In this document: positions 1-3,996 of the stretch, piece after piece
Numbering within the stretch: the stretch's first letter is position 1
Layout of the letters: the number at the start of each line of letters is the position of its first letter
NCBI GenBank assembly: GCA_900770645.1
Contig: CAAGKY010000097.1
Coordinates: forward strand, 1 to 5,954
Length of the DNA stretch: 5,954 bases
DNA from: Bacilli bacterium
Lineage (GTDB): Bacteria; Bacillota_I; Bacilli_A; ML615J-28; CAG-313
Direction of reading: 5' to 3'
The notes under the pieces: generated by a model
Told to the model about the DNA's origin: nothing
Seen by the model: only the letters and a program-made list of their open reading frames with translations
The model's database searches: none
Position numbers and translations under genes: made by a program

Positions 1-57
1 CTCCCCATCATTCCTGGATTTCCTTAAGTACAATAAATACTCTTCTAGGAATTGCAT
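1..57 (-). CDS. int: Serine-recombinase-type integrase, N-terminal 19 codons only (runs off left edge)
   Basis: Read leftward from the ATG at 57-55, the sequence gives MQFLEEYLLYLRKSRNDGE and is still open at base 1. The segment YLRKSR matches the first strand of the serine-recombinase (resolvase) catalytic domain, in which the serine of the (R/K)xS motif is the nucleophile. Here that would be Ser14. Large serine integrases of low-GC Gram-positive phages commonly begin this way. They insert the phage genome by attP x attB recombination without high-energy cofactors. An in-frame stop at 78-76 and a GGAG at 71-68, 10 bases upstream, support this start. The ATG at 61-59 is better spaced from the ribosome site but opens a frame that stops after 17 codons. 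The position next to a repressor and reading away from the early operon fits a lysogeny module. The identification rests on a very short stretch, so domain content and completeness are unknown. Confidence 0.62.
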   Translation of the reverse strand, partial: MQFLEEYLLYLRKSRNDGE

Positions 58-109
58 ACATTTACCACTCCTTTTTTAATGCTTCAAATAGTAAACTAAA
101 ATTATCTTG

Positions 110-139
110 TTGAAAAGTTCTTGAATGAATGAATATTAC
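110..139 (+). promoter_or_regulatory. Weak candidate promoter for the 50-codon ORF
   Basis: TTGAAA at 110-115 is followed after 18 bases by TATTAC at 134-139, a modest match to sigma-A -35/-10 elements. It sits just upstream of the strong ribosome site of the 165-317 ORF, which needs a rightward promoter because its neighbours on both sides are leftward. The match is imperfect in an AT-rich region, so this is tentative. Confidence 0.28.
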
Positions 140-164
140 ATACAATTCAAAAAGGAGGTACTGA

Positions 165-317
165 ATGGATATTACATTTCATAAAAAACCTATAACAAAA
201 GAGAAACTAAAACAAATTTATGATACTTGTAATAAAATATTCAAAGATGAAAAATATTTTTATTCTAAAGAACAAGTTAAAGATTTAAAGAAAGATAAAA
301 CAAATATATGGTTGTAA
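165..317 (+). CDS. Small lysine-rich protein between integrase and repressor, function unknown (50 aa)
   Basis: A 50-codon ORF begins MDITFHKKPITKEKL and ends TNIWL. An AAAGGAGGT ribosome site at 151-159 lies 5 bases upstream of the ATG, and a hairpin terminator overlaps its stop codon, so it looks like a genuine independent transcription unit. The protein is hydrophilic and very rich in lysine (about 15 of 50 residues), with no membrane segment, signal peptide, cysteine pair or helix-turn-helix that I can see. It is divergent from the integrase and convergent with the repressor. It therefore reads against the rest of the lysogeny block, and could be expressed during lysogeny or in induction. 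I do not recognise a family. A role as an excision directionality factor or repressor antagonist would be speculation from position only. Confidence 0.7.
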   Translation: MDITFHKKPITKEKLKQIYDTCNKIFKDEKYFYSKEQVKDLKKDKTNIWL

Positions 318-347
318 GAAGTATCTAATGGTACTTCTTATTTTTTT
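315..347 (+). terminator. Hairpin terminator shared by convergent genes
   Basis: TAAGAAGTA (315-323) and TACTTCTTA (332-340) form a perfect 9-bp stem around an 8-base loop. A T-rich tail (TTTTTTT, 341-347) follows on the plus strand, giving an intrinsic terminator for the 50-codon ORF. The ORF's TAA (315-317) is the outer end of the 5' arm, and the repressor's stop (338-340, TAA on the minus strand) is the outer end of the other arm. On the minus strand the hairpin is not followed by a T-run, so termination of repressor transcription there would be less efficient. Confidence 0.8.
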
Positions 348-721
348 ATTTGTTCTTTTGCTGATAGATACAACTTCATAACTTCTTCATATAATTCTTG
401 TTTGTCTTCGATTGACACTTTATCACTTTCAAAGATTAAAGTAGCACGAGACAACAAATCAGGGATTTCAACTTCTTGTGTAGTAACACCTAAAGTTTCT
501 AATGATACGTTAAAGTGATCAGCAATAGTTTTCAATTGGTGAATGTTAAAATTTCTCTTACCAGTTTCTAAATTAGATACTTGACCACGACTTAAAGGTT
601 TATCAGTTTCTTTGTCCCTTAAGATATAACCTAATTCATCTTGCTTCATATCCCTTGCTTTGCGTAGCTGCCTAACTCTTCTTCCTATTTCTGTTGTGTC
701 TAAAGATTTTTGAATTTTCAA
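338..721 (-). CDS. XRE/Cro-CI-family phage repressor (127 aa, TTG start)
   Basis: This is the putative lysogeny repressor, a DNA-binding protein expected to hold off the rightward early promoter. Residues about 12-78 form an HTH_3 (XRE) domain: IGRRVRQLRKARDMKQDEL, then recognition-helix residues SRGQVSNLETGKR (44-56), then helices 4-5. Between helix 2 and the recognition helix lies an extra loop, RDKETDKP (35-42), longer than in most relatives. Residues 86-127 are a short helical tail (IPDLLSRATLIFESD...) of the kind seen in small Bacillota repressors, likely for dimerisation. There is no S24/LexA-type self-cleavage domain, and no ImmA-type metallopeptidase gene lies next to it. The start is TTG (721-719): no ATG or GTG lies in frame between the upstream stop (757-755) and Met25. 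AAAGGG at 736-731 provides a weak ribosome site. It is divergent from the Cro-like gene. The palindrome at its probable transcription start suggests autoregulation. Confidence 0.88.
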   Translation of the reverse strand: MKIQKSLDTTEIGRRVRQLRKARDMKQDELGYILRDKETDKPLSRGQVSNLETGKRNFNIHQLKTIADHFNVSLETLGVTTQEVEIPDLLSRATLIFESDKVSIEDKQELYEEVMKLYLSAKEQIKK

Positions 722-746
722 AACAACACACCCTTTCTTAATTGAT

Positions 747-760
747 AACTGATATCAGTT
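747..760. promoter_or_regulatory. Perfect 14-bp palindrome, candidate repressor/Cro operator
   Basis: AACTGATATCAGTT is a perfect inverted repeat in the divergent promoter region. It lies immediately downstream of the predicted repressor -10 element, at about the start point, where bound repressor or Cro-like protein would block repressor transcription. By my rough estimate a palindrome of this length is expected about once by chance in a window of this size and composition. The support is therefore its position rather than its symmetry. Confidence 0.5.
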
Positions 761-767
761 TAGTGTA

Positions 768-796
768 ATTTTATCATAAAGTTTACTCAAAGTGAA
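768..796 (-). promoter_or_regulatory. Candidate leftward promoter for the repressor
   Basis: On the minus strand TTCACT (796-791) is followed after 17 bases by TAAAAT (773-768), nine of twelve consensus positions, giving a start near base 761. An overlapping alternative is TTGAGT (790-785) with 17 bases to TACACT (767-762). Either would leave a leader of about 30-40 bases before the TTG start. The AGTTTAC element (780-786) lies inside this promoter. Confidence 0.5.
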
Positions 797-867
797 ATTG
801 TAAGATTAAAAAGTTAACATTTTAGTTGCAAAAATAAAATTATATTAGTATAATAATATCGTAAACT
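780..867. repeat. Recurring AGTTWAC elements in the divergent control region
   Basis: AGTTTAC occurs at 780-786, AGTTAAC at 812-818 (32 bases further, about three helical turns), and the inverted copy GTAAACT at 861-867. The outer two extend to an 8-bp inverted pair, AAGTTTAC (779-786) and GTAAACTT (861-868). They fall in the predicted repressor promoter, between the promoters, and at the predicted rightward start point. Another GTAAACT lies at 91-97, upstream of the integrase. They may be half-sites for the Cro-like protein or the repressor. The motif is short and AT-rich, so this is tentative. Confidence 0.3.
826..854 (+). promoter_or_regulatory. Rightward early promoter driving the Cro-like gene
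   Basis: TTGCAA at 826-831 and a perfect TATAAT at 849-854 are separated by the ideal 17 bases, predicting a start near 861. This is the best sigma-A-type promoter in the window. It would transcribe the Cro-like gene and probably the whole rightward operon. A GTAAACTT element overlaps the predicted start. Confidence 0.75.
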
Positions 868-902
868 TCAAATTTTCGGAATATATAAAAGGAGGTGAAT
901 AA

Positions 903-1100
903 ATGAAGAGAAAACGATTAATGAAATGGGTTATTGACAATAACTTGAAACATTCAGAAATTGCACAAAAACTAGGTATTACAGTCCAACATTGGTCAAG
1001 TATTATCAATGGCAAGAATAACCCATCTTTTGCATTATGTGAAAGATTTAAAGAAGTGTTTCAAGTAGAAAATGCTTTAGAACTTTTTGAAAAAGAATAA
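903..1100 (+). CDS. Cro-like helix-turn-helix regulator (65 aa)
   Basis: This small DNA-binding protein is likely the Cro-type antagonist of the divergent repressor. Almost the whole protein is one helix-turn-helix domain: MKRKRLMKWVIDNNLKHSEI, then AQKLGI and the turn, then the recognition helix TVQHWSSIINGKNNPS (about residues 27-42), and two closing helices. The pattern E-I-A-x-x-L-G-I ... W-S-x-I-I-N-G-K-x-x-P is typical of XRE-family proteins. The start is well fixed: AAAGGAGGTGA at 888-898 is a near-perfect anti-16S match upstream of the ATG. It is the first gene of the rightward operon, under the TTGCAA/TATAAT promoter. No tail beyond the HTH domain is visible. No strong terminator separates it from the next genes. 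Confidence 0.85.
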   Translation: MKRKRLMKWVIDNNLKHSEIAQKLGITVQHWSSIINGKNNPSFALCERFKEVFQVENALELFEKE

Positions 1101-1118
1101 TAATTTTTTTTACATATT

Positions 1119-1140
1119 AAACAGAACATAAGTTCGTTTT
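1119..1140 (+). promoter_or_regulatory. LexA (SOS) box-like palindrome GAACATAAGTTC
   Basis: GAAC-ATAA-GTTC at 1124-1135, followed by G, matches the GAAC-N4-GTTC core of the Bacillota LexA/DinR operator (known B. subtilis consensus CGAACRNRYGTTCG). The outer left base is A instead of C and the last spacer base is A instead of a pyrimidine. I find no second GAAC-N4-GTTC in the window, and I estimate about 0.05 expected by chance over its length. It lies after the Cro-like gene and before the small ORFs and recombination genes. The same bases can fold as RNA into a bulged 8-bp hairpin (AAAC/A/GAAC...GTTCGTTT) followed by a few T residues, so a weak terminator or attenuator is the alternative reading. 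No convincing promoter is visible on top of it. Confidence 0.5.
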
Positions 1141-1160
1141 ATGGGAAGCGAGGTCTGTAT

Positions 1161-1298
1161 ATGCAAGAGAAAGACATTTTAGCAGTTATTGAAGAATTGG
1201 GTAAGATGATTTCCACATATAAAGATGAAATTAAGTTCAAAGATTATGAGATTGAAGCATTAAAAAAACGTATTGAACAAATAGAAGGGGGTGAGTAA
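1161..1298 (+). CDS. Small coiled-coil-like phage protein, function unknown (45 aa)
   Basis: The 45-codon ORF MQEKDILAVIEELGKM... ends EQIEGGE. A GAGGT ribosome site at 1150-1154 lies 6 bases before the ATG, and its stop overlaps the next start (TAATG), the arrangement expected of a real operon member. The whole protein is predicted to be helical and charged. Leucine/isoleucine spacing through residues 5-42 (ILAVIEELGKMI ... EIEALKKRIEQI) fits a short coiled coil. There is no catalytic motif. I do not recognise a family. It could be a small regulator or an adaptor that dimerises. The composition is normal for the neighbourhood. Confidence 0.62.
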   Translation: MQEKDILAVIEELGKMISTYKDEIKFKDYEIEALKKRIEQIEGGE

Positions 1299-1441
1299 TG
1301 AGGTACAAGGTATATTTCAATGATACTGAAGTTGCTGATTTTGTAACCATGAAAGAGTGCATTGGGTATATATTAAGTCAAACAAGAATAGATAAAAACT
1401 TAACACCTAAAGATTTTAAAATCTATGGGTTAATTATTTAA
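1298..1441 (+). CDS. Small phage protein, function unknown (47 aa)
   Basis: The 47-codon ORF MRYKVYFNDTEVADFVTMKE... ends FKIYGLII. Its ATG shares a base with the preceding stop codon (TAATG at 1296-1300), and an AGGGGGTGA ribosome site lies within the end of the upstream gene, so translation is probably coupled. The N-terminus looks like a beta strand pair (KVYFNDTEVADF) followed by a helix (MKECIGYILSQTRI) and a final strand. That is a compact fold seen in several small phage proteins of unknown role. No metal-binding or catalytic motif is visible. I cannot name a family. Confidence 0.6.
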   Translation: MRYKVYFNDTEVADFVTMKECIGYILSQTRIDKNLTPKDFKIYGLII

Positions 1442-1457
1442 TTTGAAGTTTTCAAAT
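1441..1457 (+). promoter_or_regulatory. Small hairpin upstream of the ERF gene
   Basis: ATTTGAA-GTT-TTCAAAT is a perfect 7-bp inverted repeat with a 3-base loop. It lies exactly between the stop of the 47-aa ORF and the AGGAGG of the ERF gene. No T-run follows, so it is not an obvious terminator. It could be an mRNA stabilising or processing element, or a protein-binding site. Function is unproven. Confidence 0.35.
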
Positions 1458-1476
1458 AGTAAATGAGGAGGTTAAA

Positions 1477-2139
1477 ATGGAAACTAAATTAAACATTTAT
1501 GAAAAATTGCAATTATGTAGAGTTAAGTTGCAACAAATGAAATTAAAAAAAGGTGGAAAAAATAAGTATGCTGGATTTGAATATTATGAACTAGCTGATT
1601 TTATTCCAGCAGTAAATCAATTATTTTTAGACCACAAATTACATAGCGTTTTTAATATTGAAGAAGCAGTTAATGAAACTACAGGAGCAATAAGTGGAAA
1701 AGCAACATTAAAAATTATCAATATAGATAATCCTGATGAATATGAAATATTTTCTAGTCCAACAGCTGATGCTAATTTAAAAGGTTGTACACCTATTCAA
1801 TCATTAGGTGGGGTGCATACATATTTGAAGCGTTATTTATACTTAAATGCTTTAGAAATTGTAGAACCTGATCTATTAGATAATGTAACAGGAAGTGATG
1901 AAGAAAAGAAACCAACTAAACCACAAAATAAAGTCCAAAATAAGCCGATTTCTGAAACTTTACAACAACAACCAATAATTAATGCTACCCCTGAACAAGT
2001 GGCAATTTTAGAAAGACAAGATGATAAAGTAAAAGATTGGGCTTGTAAAAAATATGGTGTTGCAGCTTTAAACCAATTAACAGCAGAACAAGCTGATATT
2101 ATTATTAGACAAATGGAAGCAAAAGGAGCATTGAAATAA
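1477..2139 (+). CDS. erf: ERF-family single-strand DNA annealing protein (220 aa)
   Basis: This is a recombinase that anneals complementary single strands during phage recombination and genome circularisation, working with an exonuclease. The N-terminal ERF domain (about residues 5-135) shows the family signatures: GKNKYAGFEYYELADFIPAV (27-46), a central strand region with GKATLKIIN, and the hallmark GGVHTYLKRYLYLNALEIVEP (111-131), which corresponds to the conserved G-x-x-x-T-Y-x-x-R-Y segment. A hydrophilic Gln/Lys/Pro-rich linker (about 140-168) leads to a short helical C-terminal domain (170-220). This two-part layout is usual for ERF proteins, and the length is typical. The start is supported by AGGAGG at 1466-1471. 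The stop overlaps the next ATG (TAATG), implying coupled translation. A PD-(D/E)XK exonuclease and SSB lie downstream in the same operon, as expected for a recombination cassette. Confidence 0.92.
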   Translation: METKLNIYEKLQLCRVKLQQMKLKKGGKNKYAGFEYYELADFIPAVNQLFLDHKLHSVFNIEEAVNETTGAISGKATLKIINIDNPDEYEIFSSPTADANLKGCTPIQSLGGVHTYLKRYLYLNALEIVEPDLLDNVTGSDEEKKPTKPQNKVQNKPISETLQQQPIINATPEQVAILERQDDKVKDWACKKYGVAALNQLTAEQADIIIRQMEAKGALK

Positions 2140-2444
2140 TGAATGGATTAATTACACAAGATGGAGTTCTTTCATTAGAGGTTCAAACAAAAATTGTTGA
2201 ATTTGAAAGACAAGCAAAAGCAATTAAAGAAGCACAAGATAAGTTAAAAGAAGCTATTTTGAAAGAAATGGAAGAAAAACAAATTATCAAGTTAGAAAGT
2301 GATGATTTATTAATTACATATGTAGCGACTACTTATCGTGAAAGCCTAGATAGTAAACAACTAAAAGCAGATGATGAAGCACTTTACAACAAATACATTA
2401 AAATTAGTCCTGTTAAAAGTTCAATTCGCATTAAGGTGAAATAG
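2139..2444 (+). CDS. Conserved phage protein linked to the recombinase gene, function unknown (101 aa)
   Basis: This hydrophilic protein has a long amphipathic helix (about residues 13-48, EVQTKIVEFERQAKAIKEAQ onward), probably a coiled coil. A compact beta-containing part follows with YVATTYRESLDSKQLK (61-76) and YIKISPVKSSIRIKVK (86-101). From memory, proteins with this helix plus R-E-x-(L/F)-D-S-K ... K-x-S-x-V-K-x-S-(I/L)-R-(I/V) pattern are common next to RecT/ERF genes in Bacillota phages and are usually left as hypothetical. The ATG overlaps the stop of the ERF gene, so it is translationally coupled and probably works with it. A role as a nuclease modulator or recombination accessory is possible but only inferred from position. 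The stop is TAG, unlike the TAA of nearly all neighbours. Confidence 0.75.
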   Translation: MNGLITQDGVLSLEVQTKIVEFERQAKAIKEAQDKLKEAILKEMEEKQIIKLESDDLLITYVATTYRESLDSKQLKADDEALYNKYIKISPVKSSIRIKVK

Positions 2445-2445
2445 T

Positions 2446-2709
2446 ATGCACGTTGAAAAAGATTATTTAAACATTGCGACTAAACAAGAGGAACAAGAAC
2501 TACTAGATAAACATTGGGAAAAAGTTAAAAGAATGAAAATATGGGTGTCAACTAGTGGGGAAAAAACGCATTTTAATGAAATAGATAATAGTCATTTAAT
2601 TACAATAATAAAAATGTTGATACGCTTTTATGGAGAAAGACCAAGCCAGCCATTGCAAGATTTGATTAATGCTTTATTAGAAGAAGTAAAAGTTCGTTTG
2701 AAATTATAA
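2446..2709 (+). CDS. Small phage protein, function unknown (87 aa)
   Basis: The ATG follows the preceding stop by one base, with AAGGTGA (2434-2440) as ribosome site inside the upstream gene. The N-terminal part (about 1-27) is charged and helical. The middle, KIWVSTSGEKTHFNEIDNSHLITIIKMLIR (about residues 31-60), follows a pattern I associate with small Bacillota phage proteins: W-x-(T/S)-x-x-G ... (I/F)-x-x-(I/M)-(D/S)-(N/D)-x-H-L-x-x-x-I-x-M-(L/I)-x-R. Their function is undetermined. The C-terminus is a second helix. No catalytic residues are evident. Tight packing between the ERF partner gene and the exonuclease places it in the recombination cassette. Confidence 0.68.
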   Translation: MHVEKDYLNIATKQEEQELLDKHWEKVKRMKIWVSTSGEKTHFNEIDNSHLITIIKMLIRFYGERPSQPLQDLINALLEEVKVRLKL

Positions 2710-2719
2710 AGGTGATGTA

Positions 2720-3319
2720 ATGGATCGTTGGGAAATCAATGGCGATATACTAGAATTTGATGAAGAAACACACACTTATTGGGTTAATGGAGAAAAACAC
2801 CCTTCAGTTACTCAAGTATTAAAATTTAAGTTTTCAAATAAATATGATGGAGTAGATGAAGCTGTTTTAAGGCGAGCAGCCGAAAAAGGAACTGAATTAC
2901 ACGAGAGTATAGAAATATACGAAACTTATGGAATTACAAGTGAAGAATTACAAGAGTTTAGAAATTACTTATTTCTAAAACAACAGTTTAAATTTGATGT
3001 AGTAGAATGTGAAAAACCTATCATACTTAAATATAAAGATTTAGTAGTATGTGGTAGGTTGGATTTAGTTTTAAAAGATAATGGTAAGGCATGTTTAGGT
3101 GATATCAAAAGAACTAGCGTACTAGATAAGGAATATTTAGCGTATCAATTAAACCTTTATAGATTAGCATATCAACAATGTTATGGAGAATTAATAGAGG
3201 GCTTACGAGGTATTCACTTAAGAAAAGAAAAACGTAAATATTTAGAATTGCCTATTAATGAAGAAATAACTTATCAATTATTAGAAGAGTATATAGGAGG
3301 AATGAATGAAAGAAATTAA
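2720..3319 (+). CDS. PD-(D/E)XK-superfamily exonuclease (199 aa)
   Basis: This is a RecB/Cas4-like nuclease, likely the 5'-3' exonuclease partner of the ERF annealing protein (Red/lambda-exonuclease-type job: resecting double-strand ends to single strands). The core motifs are present in order: KGTELHESIE with His61; CGRLDLVL (111-118) with the metal-binding Asp115; CLGDIKRT (125-132) with Asp128 and Lys130 as the D-x-K active-site pair; and YQLNLYRLAYQ (142-152), the Q-x-x-x-Y motif of this superfamily. There is no cluster of four cysteines, so it lacks the Cas4/AddB iron-sulphur site. About 200 residues is at the compact end for phage nucleases of this class and looks complete. The ribosome site AAGGTGAT (2709-2716) fixes the start. 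Its 3' end overlaps the next gene by 14 bases. Confidence 0.85.
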   Translation: MDRWEINGDILEFDEETHTYWVNGEKHPSVTQVLKFKFSNKYDGVDEAVLRRAAEKGTELHESIEIYETYGITSEELQEFRNYLFLKQQFKFDVVECEKPIILKYKDLVVCGRLDLVLKDNGKACLGDIKRTSVLDKEYLAYQLNLYRLAYQQCYGELIEGLRGIHLRKEKRKYLELPINEEITYQLLEEYIGGMNERN

Positions 3320-3968
3320 AGTTAAAATATTAGGTGATGAAATATCAACAGGAAAACACATTTTAAAATGTGAAGTTGTTGAACAACCACAATTTATGAG
3401 TATAAGTGATAAAACTTATAGATTAGTTGAAGATGAACCTAAACAAAAAGACATAAGTCGTCTTTACGAAAAAACAATCTTTTTACTTACACATGGTACA
3501 AGTGGTATACGTAGTGAAGGATCAATTCCACACTACAAAGTTGAAGAATGGGTAAAAGCTAATCCGAATGCTTTTAAACAACCAACCTTTAGTGCTTATG
3601 TTGGTGAACGTAGTTGTGGTAAAACTGTTAAACAAGCGTGGTTTGATGAATTCACAACATATAAACCAAAAGCACGTGTAATGTTTAATGGCAACGCAAC
3701 TATATTAGAAATCGGTGGTTTTAAGACAGTTGTTAAGTGTGATAAAGATGATGAGTTTAATGAAATTATAGGACTTGGATTAGCATTAAGTAGATATTAT
3801 AAAAAACAAAAATCTACTAAAAAAGAAATTGTTTTATTAGAAAAAATGCTATCTTACAACATGTTAGCTGAATATTGTTTCCACAAATATTTTAATCATA
3901 ACGATAAACGTATGGATAAGTTTGTAGATGTTTGTATGACACAAGGTAAGTGGATTGAATTAGATTAA
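3306..3968 (+). CDS. Phage protein of unknown function with a conserved TKTVVKC-like segment (220 aa)
   Basis: The gene overlaps the exonuclease end by 14 bases and has AGGAGGA ahead of its ATG, so it is a coupled operon member. I cannot assign a function to the whole protein. Residues about 121-165 (PKARVMFNGNATILEIGGFK, then TVVKCDKDDEFNEIIGLGLA) resemble a small widespread Bacillota phage protein. As I remember it, that protein has the pattern V-x-F-x-x-x-A-T-I-x-x-x-x-x-G-x-K-T-V-V-K-C ... F-x-x-x-x-G-L-A-x-A, and usually exists alone at 60-90 aa. Here it sits behind about 120 extra residues of mixed strand/helix content with five scattered cysteines in the full chain but no clear zinc knuckle. 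The C-terminus (172-220) is helical. A composite or insertion-derived protein is possible. Confidence 0.72.
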   Translation: MKEIKVKILGDEISTGKHILKCEVVEQPQFMSISDKTYRLVEDEPKQKDISRLYEKTIFLLTHGTSGIRSEGSIPHYKVEEWVKANPNAFKQPTFSAYVGERSCGKTVKQAWFDEFTTYKPKARVMFNGNATILEIGGFKTVVKCDKDDEFNEIIGLGLALSRYYKKQKSTKKEIVLLEKMLSYNMLAEYCFHKYFNHNDKRMDKFVDVCMTQGKWIELD

Positions 3969-3996
3969 AAATTAATACTAGGAGCTGATTTTTAAT
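3964..3996 (+). promoter_or_regulatory. Potential RNA hairpin spanning the amidase ribosome site and start codon
   Basis: ATTAAAAAT (3964-3972) and ATTTTTAAT (3988-3996) are perfectly complementary over 9 bp. The 15-base loop between them holds the AGGAG ribosome site (3980-3984). The first two bases of the amidase ATG (3995-3997) are paired in the 3' arm, and the preceding gene's TAA is in the 5' arm. The stem is all A-U, so it is weak. A translating ribosome finishing the upstream gene would open it. This could couple or dampen amidase translation. Roughly one such repeat is expected by chance in this composition. Confidence 0.3.

Noticed and set aside
11..61. Leftward 17-codon peptide starting at the ATG at 61-59
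   Set aside because: It is better spaced from the GGAG, but the overlapping frame from 57 gives YLRKSR, a recognisable recombinase start, so I prefer that frame.
125..184. Short rightward frames from ATGs at 125 (19 codons) and 129 (11 codons ending just before the 165 start)
   Set aside because: No ribosome site precedes either one, and they overlap the strong site of the 50-aa ORF. A leader peptide cannot be excluded but is unsupported.
1083..1111. CTTTTTGAAAAAG followed by a T-run, as a terminator after the Cro-like gene
   Set aside because: The inverted halves leave no room for a loop, giving at best a tiny A-U stem. It is too weak to call an intrinsic terminator.
83..1463. 13-base exact repeat TTCAAATAGTAAA at 83-95 and 1451-1463, with a 12-base copy at 4187-4198
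   Set aside because: A match of this length is expected about once by chance in this AT-rich sequence. The third copy lies in coding sequence, so there is no case for attachment or origin sites.
2720..3319. Cas4 of a CRISPR adaptation module
   Set aside because: The nuclease motifs are shared, but there is no four-cysteine cluster, no cas1/cas2 and no repeat array. Context is a phage recombination operon.
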